Both the position numbers and the translations under genes were made by a program. DNA of 64,000 nucleotides from Treponema rectale (GTDB lineage Bacteria; Spirochaetota; Spirochaetia; Treponematales; Treponemataceae), in assembly GCF_014202035.1 (NCBI RefSeq), contig NZ_JACHFR010000001.1:186001-250000 (forward strand), read 5' to 3'. Position 1 is the stretch's first letter. Every line of letters starts with the position of its first letter. Positions 51,025 to 59,165 of this stretch are shown one piece after another. The notes below the pieces were generated by a model. That model made no database searches. It was not told the DNA's origin and saw nothing but the letters and a program-made list of their open reading frames with translations.

Positions 51025-53362
51025 AACCTAATGTAAATTTTCCCAGTATTTTTTCTTTCGTACACAATGCCGTAGCACTGACAAATGCACCGCCGCTGGA
51101 AGGAGTGTAAAGTTCAAGACTGGCTCCCATTCCGCAGCCTGCTTTATTACAAATGGCACCGCCTTCAAGCCAGCCGCTTATCCTGACATATTTCAGAAGG
51201 TTGAAACTTGTTCCCACCATTCCCGTAACGTCATAGTAAAAATCAAGTTCTTCAGCTGTTTCTGCGCTGTTGTAGTAAGAAGAATTCTCTGTGTTTGATT
51301 CCAGAGTCTTGCGGTCACCCCCTGCACCAAAGTCAAAGTTTGCACCGATGAATATATTCTTTGTCAGTCCTACTGTAAAAGTATATCCGATTGTAAGGTA
51401 AGCTTCTTCCTGATTCATGATGAGGCTGATGTTTCCAGGAACTGCCATGCCGTTGCTGTAGAATGCACTGAAGGTGTCTCTGTCATCCTGAAAACCTGTA
51501 TATGCAGAATCTGTTGAAGAGGCTTTTGATTCTGACTTTTCCTTTTTCTTTTTTGAGCCGCTCTTTTCTGTTTTTTTCTCTTCTTCAAATTTTGCCCGGG
51601 CTTCTTTTTTGATGTCGGCTTCCTGTTCTGACTTGGTACGCCAGTCAACTTTACAGGCAGGAGTATAATTGTATCCTGCTTTTACAGTAGAGTTAATGCT
51701 TTTGATTGTTTTAGAGTTGCTTACGTTTTTAAGTTCGATTTTCGTAATCTTAACCTGATAGGCAGAAGGTTTTGTATACCTTTCGGAAGCGATTTTGTAA
51801 GTGATGATTGCCTCAATGTACGGAATGTTCATTCTGAAAAAACTGTCATAGGTATCTACTGTGTCGAAATATTCCTGAACAAGCCGGTTTTTCTTTTCAA
51901 AATTCTTGTCCCCTGCCTTAGGAGCTTCAGGAATGTCCTTGCCGGTTATTTCCTTGTAGGTAATGAGGTCTGTTGCTGTATGAATTGTTTTTCCGCTGAA
52001 TGCAAATACAAGGGTGTAATGCCATCCGCCTGCATTACCGTCATAGTTGTCTACACGGAAGTATATGCTGCTGTCTGTAAGGGAGCCGGATTTAAATTCC
52101 TTTGATTCCATCTTTGAAATGTCAGAACTGATTTTTTTTCTCAACTGATTCTGAACATCCATAATGCTTTTGTTCAGTTCCGTAGAGTTTTCTACGGCTT
52201 TTTCTTCATATTCATTCTGAAGGGCCTGAATGTCAGCGTCAAGACGGGCCTGGGAAAGTTCCGAGCGTTTTCCGTCAGCATCTTTTTCTGCTGTCTGGAG
52301 AGGACGGTTTTTTCTTGCTTCTATTTTTTTATCGTATTCTGCCTTAAGGTTTTTATTGTAGGCAGCAACAGCGTCGTTTACAGATTTTTCGTTGGCGTAA
52401 AGAGTCTGCTTTTCTGCTTCTATAAGTTCCACATATTCACGGGCAGTAAGTCCGTCAATTTTTTTATTGCGGATTTCCATTGCCTTCTGTTCTACTTCAT
52501 TTGAAATCTTAAGAATTTCCTGCTGCTGTTTTGCATCGCGGTCCATCTTTGCAATTTCTTCTTCCTGCTCACGCTTGGCATCTTCCTGAAGCCGCTGGAG
52601 CTTTTCTTTTTCAGCAGCCTGCTGCCGTTCAAGTACAGCTTTCTGTGTTTCGATCCTGGTGCGTTCTGCTTCCAGTTCAAGGTCTGTGAGTTTTGTTCCG
52701 GACAGACTGTTTTCTTCTTTTGAAATGCGTTCAAGTTCTGCTGTAATTGCAGAAAGGTTTTCTTTCATTTCGTTTTCAGAAGCGGAATTTGTTTCTGTAA
52801 GCGAGCCTATCTGAATGAGGCGTTTTCCGGCAGAAGTAAGGTTTACTCCCAGGTCGGAAAGAAGCTTTACTGCAGCAGTGCCGTGAACTTTTGTAATGTA
52901 GTCCGTCTGAGAGTAGAACGGAGAAGTGTATCCGCCTTCTGATTTGCGTGTTTCTATGCTGAAAATAGTTGCAGAAAGGCTGTAGGTGTCTTTATCTCTG
53001 GTTGTGCTGAGGGTAATGTAGTATTTTGCCTGAATGGATTTGCCCAATTCCACAGGATTTTCTGATGAATATTCAGAACTTTCATACTGACGCTGAATTT
53101 TACGGATCGTTTCCGTCTGTTCAGCATCTATAATCTGAATGTTTGAGTAACTGTTAAGGTCATTTATTATGTCTGCTTTTATTTTTATTGGAATCCATTG
53201 ATCACTTTTATCTGATTTACCGTTCAGAAGGGTTGAATCATAAATGAGGACTTTTTTGTCTGATCCGCCGTTACCCGTAAAGTAACCGCTGTCTGCTGAT
53301 ATGCGTGCAGCAGTGATTATGGAAAGAAAAAGTGCTGCTGCAGCTAGTTTTACAACTTTCAT
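51008..53362 (-). CDS. Exported coiled-coil protein with a C-terminal beta-barrel-like region
   Basis: I do not recognise a named family. The 784-residue protein has a signal peptide (ending ISA, residue 23). Residues about 35-200 resemble the CsgG/LpoB-type fold (VLIYDSTLLNG ... IQIIDAEQTETIRKIQRQ ... AKYYITLSTTRDKDTYSLSATI). Residues about 210-410 form a long charged coiled coil (ELERISKEENSL, AAEKEKLQRLQEDAKREQEEEIAK). A Lys/Glu-rich stretch lies near 630. The last 100 residues look like membrane beta strands (YLTIGYTFTVGLTKNIFIGANFDFG) and end in Phe, as outer-membrane proteins do. It starts the operon with the CapA-like and helicase genes. Confidence 0.75.
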   Translation of the reverse strand: MKVVKLAAAALFLSIITAARISADSGYFTGNGGSDKKVLIYDSTLLNGKSDKSDQWIPIKIKADIINDLNSYSNIQIIDAEQTETIRKIQRQYESSEYSSENPVELGKSIQAKYYITLSTTRDKDTYSLSATIFSIETRKSEGGYTSPFYSQTDYITKVHGTAAVKLLSDLGVNLTSAGKRLIQIGSLTETNSASENEMKENLSAITAELERISKEENSLSGTKLTDLELEAERTRIETQKAVLERQQAAEKEKLQRLQEDAKREQEEEIAKMDRDAKQQQEILKISNEVEQKAMEIRNKKIDGLTAREYVELIEAEKQTLYANEKSVNDAVAAYNKNLKAEYDKKIEARKNRPLQTAEKDADGKRSELSQARLDADIQALQNEYEEKAVENSTELNKSIMDVQNQLRKKISSDISKMESKEFKSGSLTDSSIYFRVDNYDGNAGGWHYTLVFAFSGKTIHTATDLITYKEITGKDIPEAPKAGDKNFEKKNRLVQEYFDTVDTYDSFFRMNIPYIEAIITYKIASERYTKPSAYQVKITKIELKNVSNSKTIKSINSTVKAGYNYTPACKVDWRTKSEQEADIKKEARAKFEEEKKTEKSGSKKKKEKSESKASSTDSAYTGFQDDRDTFSAFYSNGMAVPGNISLIMNQEEAYLTIGYTFTVGLTKNIFIGANFDFGAGGDRKTLESNTENSSYYNSAETAEELDFYYDVTGMVGTSFNLLKYVRISGWLEGGAICNKAGCGMGASLELYTPSSGGAFVSATALCTKEKILGKFTLGYELCF

Positions 53363-53368
53363 ACCTGT

Positions 53369-53397
53369 ATTTTATCATTTTAAGCAGCTGTTTACAA
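53369..53397 (-). promoter_or_regulatory. Promoter of the envelope-protein/CapA/helicase operon, leaderless
   Basis: On the minus strand TTGTAA (53397-53392), 17 bases, TAAAAT (53374-53369), only six bases to the ATG. Confidence 0.7.
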
Positions 53398-53534
53398 CGT
53401 AAATGATGTTTTTTTAATCTTTCCTTGTAAATTCGTATTTTATGCTTCATAATTTAAAAACAGTTACAAAGTGAATGATGTATTAATAAAGTTTTCTGCG
53501 TCTTGCCTTTTTATATTCTTCAGGGGGAAATCCA

Positions 53535-55442
53535 GTGTGGAATTATAATTACGTGGTTCCTGATTTTATTGTACTTCTTGTGTTCTTTTTTTTCTATCTC
53601 TCAAAGAAACGTGTCCCGATAAGGGTTAATAAAAGTTTCCTTAATATTCTTGTCCTTGAACTTATTGTACTTGTGGCAGATGTTCTGGCATCTTTAAGTA
53701 TAGAACACGGAGCTTCTTCTTCTTTTGCAGTTGTAAAAATACTTAATATTTTATTCTTTGTTTTTTTTATTCTCAGAAGCCTGTGCTTTTTTATGTGTAC
53801 CTGTGACTTAATGCAGGTCCGGATTGAATGTATAAGACCACTCCAGGTGATTTCTTTTTTTGTTTTTGCTTTGTCGGAATTTTTTGTACTGCTGAATGTG
53901 TTTTTTCCCACTGTTTTTGAACTTTCAGACAGTATTATATATTCAAGGGCGTCAACTTATAACGTAATTTATGTAAGCTGCTTTTATTTTATAATGGTTT
54001 CCCTTGTGATTATCTTTTATAAAAGTAAAAAAGTTTCCAGAGTAAATTTCTATACGGCCCTGGTCTTTAACCTGATAGTTTTTGCAGGTTATGTTATGAG
54101 AATAATTTTTTCAAACTTCCTCATAATGGATCTCTTCTGCCTTGTTGCCATAATAATTATTTATCTGTCTTATGAAAATCCGGATTTTTATCTGGAAGAA
54201 AAAAGCGGAACCTTTAATACCAGCTCGCTTAACGATCTGTTAAGGGAACTGAAAGTGACGAAGAATTCCTTTGCAGTAGGTTTTGCAATTCATAATTATA
54301 ATGAACTGCGGGAAATTTACGGTGGTTCTCAGATGGATAATGCAATTTCCCAGATAGGAGATTTTCTTACAAAAAAATATCAGAATCTTCTGACATTTTA
54401 TGTACGCAGCGGAAGATTCATCATAATAAATGTTTCTTCCAGTATTGCTGCTGATGATTTCTGCAGTCAGGTATCCCGGAGGTTTTTAGACGGGTGGAGT
54501 GCAGATGATGATACTGACGTATATCTTGAGATAGATTTTGCGCGCTTAAGCCCCGAGGTTTCTTTTTCTGAACCGGAGAAAGCAGTAAACGGTCTTATTA
54601 CTGCGTTAAGCAGCATGGATAAGGTAAGCGGTGCTTCTGTTTATGTAACGGAAGAAACAATAAAATCTATTGAAGGAAAAAAAGAAGTAAAGCGTGCCGT
54701 AGAAAGGGCAGTGGAAAATGATGCAGTGGAGCTTTTTTTACAGCCGCTGGTGGATGTTAACACCCATAAACTTGTGGGGGCGGAAGCGCTTGCCCGAATA
54801 AGAAATTCTAAAGGAGAATTGATTCCTCCGGCAGAGTTTATTCCCATTGCAGAGCGTAATGGCCGGATAAATATTCTCGGTGAACAGATGTTTGAAAAAG
54901 CCTGCCGGTTTATCAGGGACAATGATATGCAGGCTATGGGATTATCCTGGATAAACGTTAATCTTTCGCCTATTCAGTTTTTTAGAATGGATTTAAACGA
55001 AAGGTTTACTTCAATATTGAAAAAGTTTAAGATTCCTGCAAGAATGGTACATCTTGAAATAACTGAAGAATCGATGATTGATTATGCTCTTCTGCTGAAG
55101 CAGATACTGGCTATGAAAAAATCGGGATTTCAGTTTGTCCTGGATGATTATGGTTCCGGTTATTCAAACGTTACGAGACTGAAAAGGTGTCCTTTTGTCA
55201 ATGTAAAGCTTGATATGGAACTTGTCTGGGATTATTTCAGGGAACAGGATAAAATTCTTCCGACACTGGTGCAGACCTTTAAGCAGATGAATTTTACCGT
55301 AACTGCTGAAGGTATTGAAAACGAAGACATGGCGGAGGCTATGAAAAAAATAGGTTGTGACTACCTGCAGGGCTTCTATTTTGCAAAACCTCTTCCTGCT
55401 GATGAGTTTTTAATTAAGTATTCAGCAAATCAGGGCGCGTGA
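53535..55442 (+). CDS. Membrane EAL-domain cyclic-di-GMP phosphodiesterase with degenerate GGDEF
   Basis: A 635-residue inner-membrane protein starting at GTG (53535) after CAGGGGGA. Residues 1-220 contain about seven hydrophobic helices as an input domain. Residues about 225-390 look like a GGDEF fold, but the signature reads RSGRF, so no cyclase activity is expected. The EAL domain from about 400 appears active: EALAR (Glu417), NLSP, EITEES, DDYGSGYSN, the conserved Lys in VKLDME, AEGIE and QGFYFAKP are all there. It should break down cyclic-di-GMP in response to a membrane signal; the PilZ protein at 26083 is a possible receptor. Confidence 0.93.
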   Translation: MWNYNYVVPDFIVLLVFFFFYLSKKRVPIRVNKSFLNILVLELIVLVADVLASLSIEHGASSSFAVVKILNILFFVFFILRSLCFFMCTCDLMQVRIECIRPLQVISFFVFALSEFFVLLNVFFPTVFELSDSIIYSRASTYNVIYVSCFYFIMVSLVIIFYKSKKVSRVNFYTALVFNLIVFAGYVMRIIFSNFLIMDLFCLVAIIIIYLSYENPDFYLEEKSGTFNTSSLNDLLRELKVTKNSFAVGFAIHNYNELREIYGGSQMDNAISQIGDFLTKKYQNLLTFYVRSGRFIIINVSSSIAADDFCSQVSRRFLDGWSADDDTDVYLEIDFARLSPEVSFSEPEKAVNGLITALSSMDKVSGASVYVTEETIKSIEGKKEVKRAVERAVENDAVELFLQPLVDVNTHKLVGAEALARIRNSKGELIPPAEFIPIAERNGRINILGEQMFEKACRFIRDNDMQAMGLSWINVNLSPIQFFRMDLNERFTSILKKFKIPARMVHLEITEESMIDYALLLKQILAMKKSGFQFVLDDYGSGYSNVTRLKRCPFVNVKLDMELVWDYFREQDKILPTLVQTFKQMNFTVTAEGIENEDMAEAMKKIGCDYLQGFYFAKPLPADEFLIKYSANQGA

Positions 55443-55556
55443 TAAAAATACATCAGGAGCTTTTTTTATCAGGAGCAGTCTGCATTTAAAGCCTGCGGCT
55501 GCTTATTGCTACAATTTTACTGCAGGGATACCGCCGGGCTTTTGTAAGGAGTCTAT

Positions 55557-56231
55557 ATGAAAAAGTTTTTTATTTCCATTTCTGCTGTGCTTCTTCTGGG
55601 ATCATCTGCATTTGCAAAAAAATGGACTAACAATGTTGGAGTAGGATTTGATTACCAGAAGTCCTTAACCTCTTACGATTCAAGCGATTATTCTGATATT
55701 TCACAGAATTCTTTCGGTGTTCATGGAACATATATCGGAGTTCATGAAAACGGCTTTACTGCAAAGGCTGACCTGAATTTTGGTATCTGCCTTACTGATG
55801 ATATCAGCATTCAGGATTTAGATACTAATATCGGCTTTTTTGAATCATATCTTCTGGGCGCAGGATATTCTTTTGTAAACACAGACCGTTTCCTTGCAGG
55901 CATTACGGGAATGGTCGGACTTGATATGTGGGTTTATGGTTTTACAGAAACACAGACCGTGGCTTCAGTTGATCATGATTATACAACTTCTGTCATCAAC
56001 CTTACTTTTTCTACCGGTTTTGACTTATTTGCAAGAACAAAGATTTCTGATCATTTCGGATTCTATGGCAATCTTGGCATCCGTTATCAGGTAGCAGGCG
56101 TTTCTTTGTATGGCAGGGAAGATTCTTATGAAAACGGCGGAACCGTTCATTCGTCAAAAGTTAATGAGGATGAACTTCTTTTAGGAAAATACATTATAGA
56201 ACCTTCAGTTGGTTTTATGTGGGTTTTCTGA
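55557..56231 (+). CDS. Small outer-membrane beta-barrel protein
   Basis: A 224-residue protein with a signal peptide (ending AFA, residue 20). It contains about eight amphipathic beta strands (NVGVGFDYQKSL, FGVHGTYIGVHENGFTAKADLNFGI, FGFYGNLGIRYQVAGV) and ends VGFMWVF, a terminal aromatic typical of outer-membrane barrels. No enzymatic motif. It has an AAGGAG ribosome site. Function unknown; porin-like or structural. Confidence 0.8.
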   Translation: MKKFFISISAVLLLGSSAFAKKWTNNVGVGFDYQKSLTSYDSSDYSDISQNSFGVHGTYIGVHENGFTAKADLNFGICLTDDISIQDLDTNIGFFESYLLGAGYSFVNTDRFLAGITGMVGLDMWVYGFTETQTVASVDHDYTTSVINLTFSTGFDLFARTKISDHFGFYGNLGIRYQVAGVSLYGREDSYENGGTVHSSKVNEDELLLGKYIIEPSVGFMWVF

Positions 56232-56244
56232 TAGATGAACTTAA

Positions 56245-56682
56245 TCAGCATTCAGGTATTTCGTAATCTTCCCAGAAAGCTTCATCTGTATCTTTTTCGT
56301 TGATGAGGTTTTTTACCTGAAGTTTTCTGACGGAGCAGCTGTCTTTTGATATAAGCGGATGTTCCGGAGGAAGAGGTTTTCCTTCATACAGTAATCTGTA
56401 TGCGCAGGTAGATGGAAGCCATTTAAACTCAGGCAGGTTTTCTTTTGTAAGCCTGATGCATTCTTCATTCAGTTCAAGGCGGCTGTTGTACCGGCTGCAC
56501 TTTCCTGTATTAAGGTCAAGAAAGTTGCAGGCAATCCTGGTATAATGCAGCCGTTCTTTTTTTCCATGCCCCGTGATGTATTTTCTGAGGCAGCATTTAC
56601 CGCAGCCGTCGCATAAAGCTTCCCATTCTTCTTCCGTCATTTCTTCAAGAGATTTGTTTTTATAAAAATCTGCATCAGTCAT
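56245..56682 (-). CDS. YcgN/UPF0260-type cysteine-cluster protein
   Basis: A 145-residue cytoplasmic protein. The CxxCxxCC cluster, CDGCGKCC at residues 24-31, with further Cys near 52 and 62, is the YkgJ/YcgN-type metal (zinc or iron-sulfur) motif. The rest (EEWEALCDGCGKCCLRK and the WLPSTCAYRLL region) matches the UPF0260 family. Biochemical role is not established. It converges on the barrel gene upstream with 13 bases between the stops. Its promoter is described separately. Confidence 0.85.
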   Translation of the reverse strand: MTDADFYKNKSLEEMTEEEWEALCDGCGKCCLRKYITGHGKKERLHYTRIACNFLDLNTGKCSRYNSRLELNEECIRLTKENLPEFKWLPSTCAYRLLYEGKPLPPEHPLISKDSCSVRKLQVKNLINEKDTDEAFWEDYEIPEC

Positions 56683-56689
56683 AGGTGGG

Positions 56690-56718
56690 AGTATACTTTA
56701 ACCTTTTTCAGCTGTCCA
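56690..56718 (-). promoter_or_regulatory. Promoter of the YcgN-like gene, leaderless
   Basis: On the minus strand TGGACA (56718-56713), 17 bases, TATACT (56695-56690), seven bases to the ATG, with no ribosome site. Confidence 0.8.
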
Positions 56719-56782
56719 CTAAGTTACCACTAAGTTATATTAGCTTCATTACTGCTGAGTCATAATTATTATGAATATTATC

Positions 56783-56812
56783 TTGAACTAACAAGGCTCT
56801 TTTAAGTAGAAT
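56783..56812 (+). promoter_or_regulatory. Arginase promoter, leaderless
   Basis: TTGAAC (56783-56788), 18 bases, TAGAAT (56807-56812), six bases (gccccc) to the ATG at 56819. Confidence 0.8.
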
Positions 56813-56818
56813 GCCCCC

Positions 56819-57730
56819 ATGAACGTTCATATTATTGAGATGCCGCTGGATTATGGCGGACGCAGGCACGGAAGTGATATGGGACCTTCCGCAATTCGAT
56901 TGGCAGGAGTGCGCCGCAAGATAGAAAGTATCGGCCACACTGTTGTCACTGACTCAAAATCAATTGAGGTCATTCCTCAGGAGAATGTTGATATCGGCTC
57001 CAACCCTAAGGCAAAATATCTGGAACCGATAGTTAAGGCATGTACTGAACTTGCCGGTGTTGTAAGGAATTCTGTAGAAAAAGAAGAATTTCCTCTTGTT
57101 CTTGGCGGAGACCATTCCATCGTTCTCGGAACTGTGGCGGGACTTCATTCAGCTTACAGGGAGAAGGGGAAGCGTCTGGGGGTACTTTATGTCGATGCCC
57201 ACGGAGACTTTAACACGGATGAAACCTCTCCTACCGGAAACATTCATGGTGAGTGTATGTCTGCCTGTGCAGGTTACGGGCTTAAGGATCTGGTAAATCT
57301 TTATGAAGAGGGCCGGAAAGTAGATCCAAAGAACATCTGCTATGTGGGAGTCAGGGATCTTGATGAAGGTGAGAAACGCCTTATGAAGGAAGCCGGGGTT
57401 ACTGTTTTTACAATCAGTGACATAGACCGCTACGGATTTGATGAGGTTGTAAAAAAGGTAAAGCTGTTTTTTAAGACCCGCTGTGATGTAGTGCACATCA
57501 GCTTTGATATGGATTCACTGGATCCTTCCATCGCTCCTGGTACCGGTGTTCCTGTTCCGGGAGGAATGAATTATCGTGAGGCACTTCTCCTGATGGAAGA
57601 AATGCATTCAATCGGTCTTGTAAAATCCATGGAAATTGTAGAAGTTAATCCGATTCTTGATGTACGCAACGAAACTGCCGTTATGGCTGTAAATATTGCA
57701 GCCCGTCTTCTTGGAGAGAAACTTTTCTAG
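56819..57730 (+). CDS. rocF: Arginase
   Basis: Hydrolyses arginine to ornithine and urea; cytoplasmic binuclear manganese enzyme, 303 residues. The metal-binding blocks are GGDHSIVLG, DAHGDFNT and SFDMDSLDPSIAPGTGVP. The N-terminus MPLDYGGRRHGSDMGPSAIR and the end NETAVMAVNIAARLLG fit arginase better than agmatinase. It could serve nitrogen release from arginine or polyamine supply. A strong bidirectional terminator follows, shared with the converging aspartokinase gene. Confidence 0.92.
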   Translation: MNVHIIEMPLDYGGRRHGSDMGPSAIRLAGVRRKIESIGHTVVTDSKSIEVIPQENVDIGSNPKAKYLEPIVKACTELAGVVRNSVEKEEFPLVLGGDHSIVLGTVAGLHSAYREKGKRLGVLYVDAHGDFNTDETSPTGNIHGECMSACAGYGLKDLVNLYEEGRKVDPKNICYVGVRDLDEGEKRLMKEAGVTVFTISDIDRYGFDEVVKKVKLFFKTRCDVVHISFDMDSLDPSIAPGTGVPVPGGMNYREALLLMEEMHSIGLVKSMEIVEVNPILDVRNETAVMAVNIAARLLGEKLF

Positions 57731-57753
57731 GACTGATTCCGTCAGACAAAAAA

Positions 57754-57796
57754 AATCCGGACTTCACTTTTATTGTTGAAGTCCGGATTTTTTTTT
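57754..57796. terminator. Bidirectional terminator between arginase and aspartokinase
   Basis: AATCCGGACTTCA (57754-57766) pairs perfectly with TGAAGTCCGGATT (57777-57789); A run before, T run after. It serves both converging genes. Confidence 0.95.
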
Positions 57797-57804
57797 ATCA
57801 AAAA

Positions 57805-59127
57805 CTAGAATAAAGCTTTATGAAGTACCTGAACGGTTTTTTCTACCTGGGCTGTATCAACGATAACGCTGATGTTTACTTTTGAAGCTCCCTGAGAAAT
57901 CATCTGCACATTGATTCCTTCCTTTTCAAGGGCTGCAAATGCTTTTGCCAGAATACCGCTGGAACGGGAAGCGTCACAGATGATTGTAACGATTGCTTTA
58001 TTTGTCTTTACGGTTATGTCTGCAACATTTTTTACGTCTTCAATAAGGCCTGTAAGATCAACTTTTCCGTTTACAGTAAGGGAAATTGAAACTTCAGAAG
58101 TTGCAATTACGTCTACAGAAATATTCCATTTGAGGAACTGGTTGAATACATGGGCAAGAAAACCTGCTGCTCCGAGCATACGGGAAGACTGAATGTCTAT
58201 GAGGGCAACATTTTTTACGCTGGTAATTGCCGTTACCAGAGGACGTTCACCGGAATGTTTTTCTACGATAATTGAACCAGGTGAATCTATGTTGTAAGAA
58301 TTCTTTACTCTTACAGGGGTTCCTGTCTTGCGGCATGGAATCATTGAGCGGGGATGAAGAACCTGTGCACCGAACATGGCAAGTTCCTGAGCCTCTTCAT
58401 ATGTAACTTCCGGAACAGGGTGTGCTTCACTTACTACGCGCGGATCTGTTGTAAGAATTCCGTCTACGTCTTTCCATGTCTGAATTTCATCAGCCTGCAT
58501 TGCAGCACCGATCATTGTCGCAGAAAGGTCAGAACCGCCTCTTCCTAATGTGGTAATGATACCGTTTTTGTCTTTTGCAATAAAACCGGTAACGATAGGA
58601 ATTTTTTTATCACTGCCGTTTTTGTATCCGTTAAGATGCTGCGGTATTGTCGTCCATACATCGTCCAGCAGTTCTGCCGACATGTAGTTTGAGTCTGATA
58701 CCATTCCGATATCCCATGCGTCATAAAACTGAGCCGGAGTTCCCTGTTTAGAAAGGTAAGCTGCCATCATGCGTACGGACATTCTTTCTCCGAAAGATAC
58801 AAGATAATCTCTCGTGCGCTTTGTAAGTTCATGAAGCATACTGATTCCTGTAAGAAGGAATTTAAGTTCTTCAAGAAGTTCTTTTATTGCCGGAACTTCA
58901 ATGTCCAGTTCTTTTGCTGTTGCCAGATGAAGTTCTTCAACTTTTTTTATATCCACAGTTCCCTTAACGGCCATGTCTGCTGCGTCAAGAAGGTGATCTG
59001 TGGTATCTCCCATTGCACTTAAAACAACAACCGGGAGCTTATCCTTATAAGCCTGAATTATTCCTGCTACGTGGCGGATACGTTCAGCATTTGCAACGCT
59101 GGAGCCGCCGAATTTCATTACTATCAT
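57805..59127 (-). CDS. lysC: Aspartokinase
   Basis: Phosphorylates aspartate, first step toward lysine, threonine, homoserine and methionine; cytoplasmic, 440 residues. The N-terminal KFGGSSV is diagnostic. The catalytic region includes TTLGRGGSDLSATMIGAA and the end carries two ACT domains (about 300-440) for feedback control. It is monofunctional, with no homoserine dehydrogenase part. It provides homoserine precursors for MetA, encoded at 27420-28340. Confidence 0.96.
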   Translation of the reverse strand: MIVMKFGGSSVANAERIRHVAGIIQAYKDKLPVVVLSAMGDTTDHLLDAADMAVKGTVDIKKVEELHLATAKELDIEVPAIKELLEELKFLLTGISMLHELTKRTRDYLVSFGERMSVRMMAAYLSKQGTPAQFYDAWDIGMVSDSNYMSAELLDDVWTTIPQHLNGYKNGSDKKIPIVTGFIAKDKNGIITTLGRGGSDLSATMIGAAMQADEIQTWKDVDGILTTDPRVVSEAHPVPEVTYEEAQELAMFGAQVLHPRSMIPCRKTGTPVRVKNSYNIDSPGSIIVEKHSGERPLVTAITSVKNVALIDIQSSRMLGAAGFLAHVFNQFLKWNISVDVIATSEVSISLTVNGKVDLTGLIEDVKNVADITVKTNKAIVTIICDASRSSGILAKAFAALEKEGINVQMISQGASKVNISVIVDTAQVEKTVQVLHKALF

Positions 59128-59136
59128 ACCCGAAGA

Positions 59137-59165
59137 ATTATATTCAAATTCAACGTCTCATTCAA
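59137..59165 (-). promoter_or_regulatory. Aspartokinase promoter overlapping the preceding stop codon
   Basis: On the minus strand TTGAAT (59165-59160), 17 bases, TATAAT (59142-59137), nine bases to the ATG. The -35 lies inside the last codons of the exonuclease gene. Confidence 0.8.
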
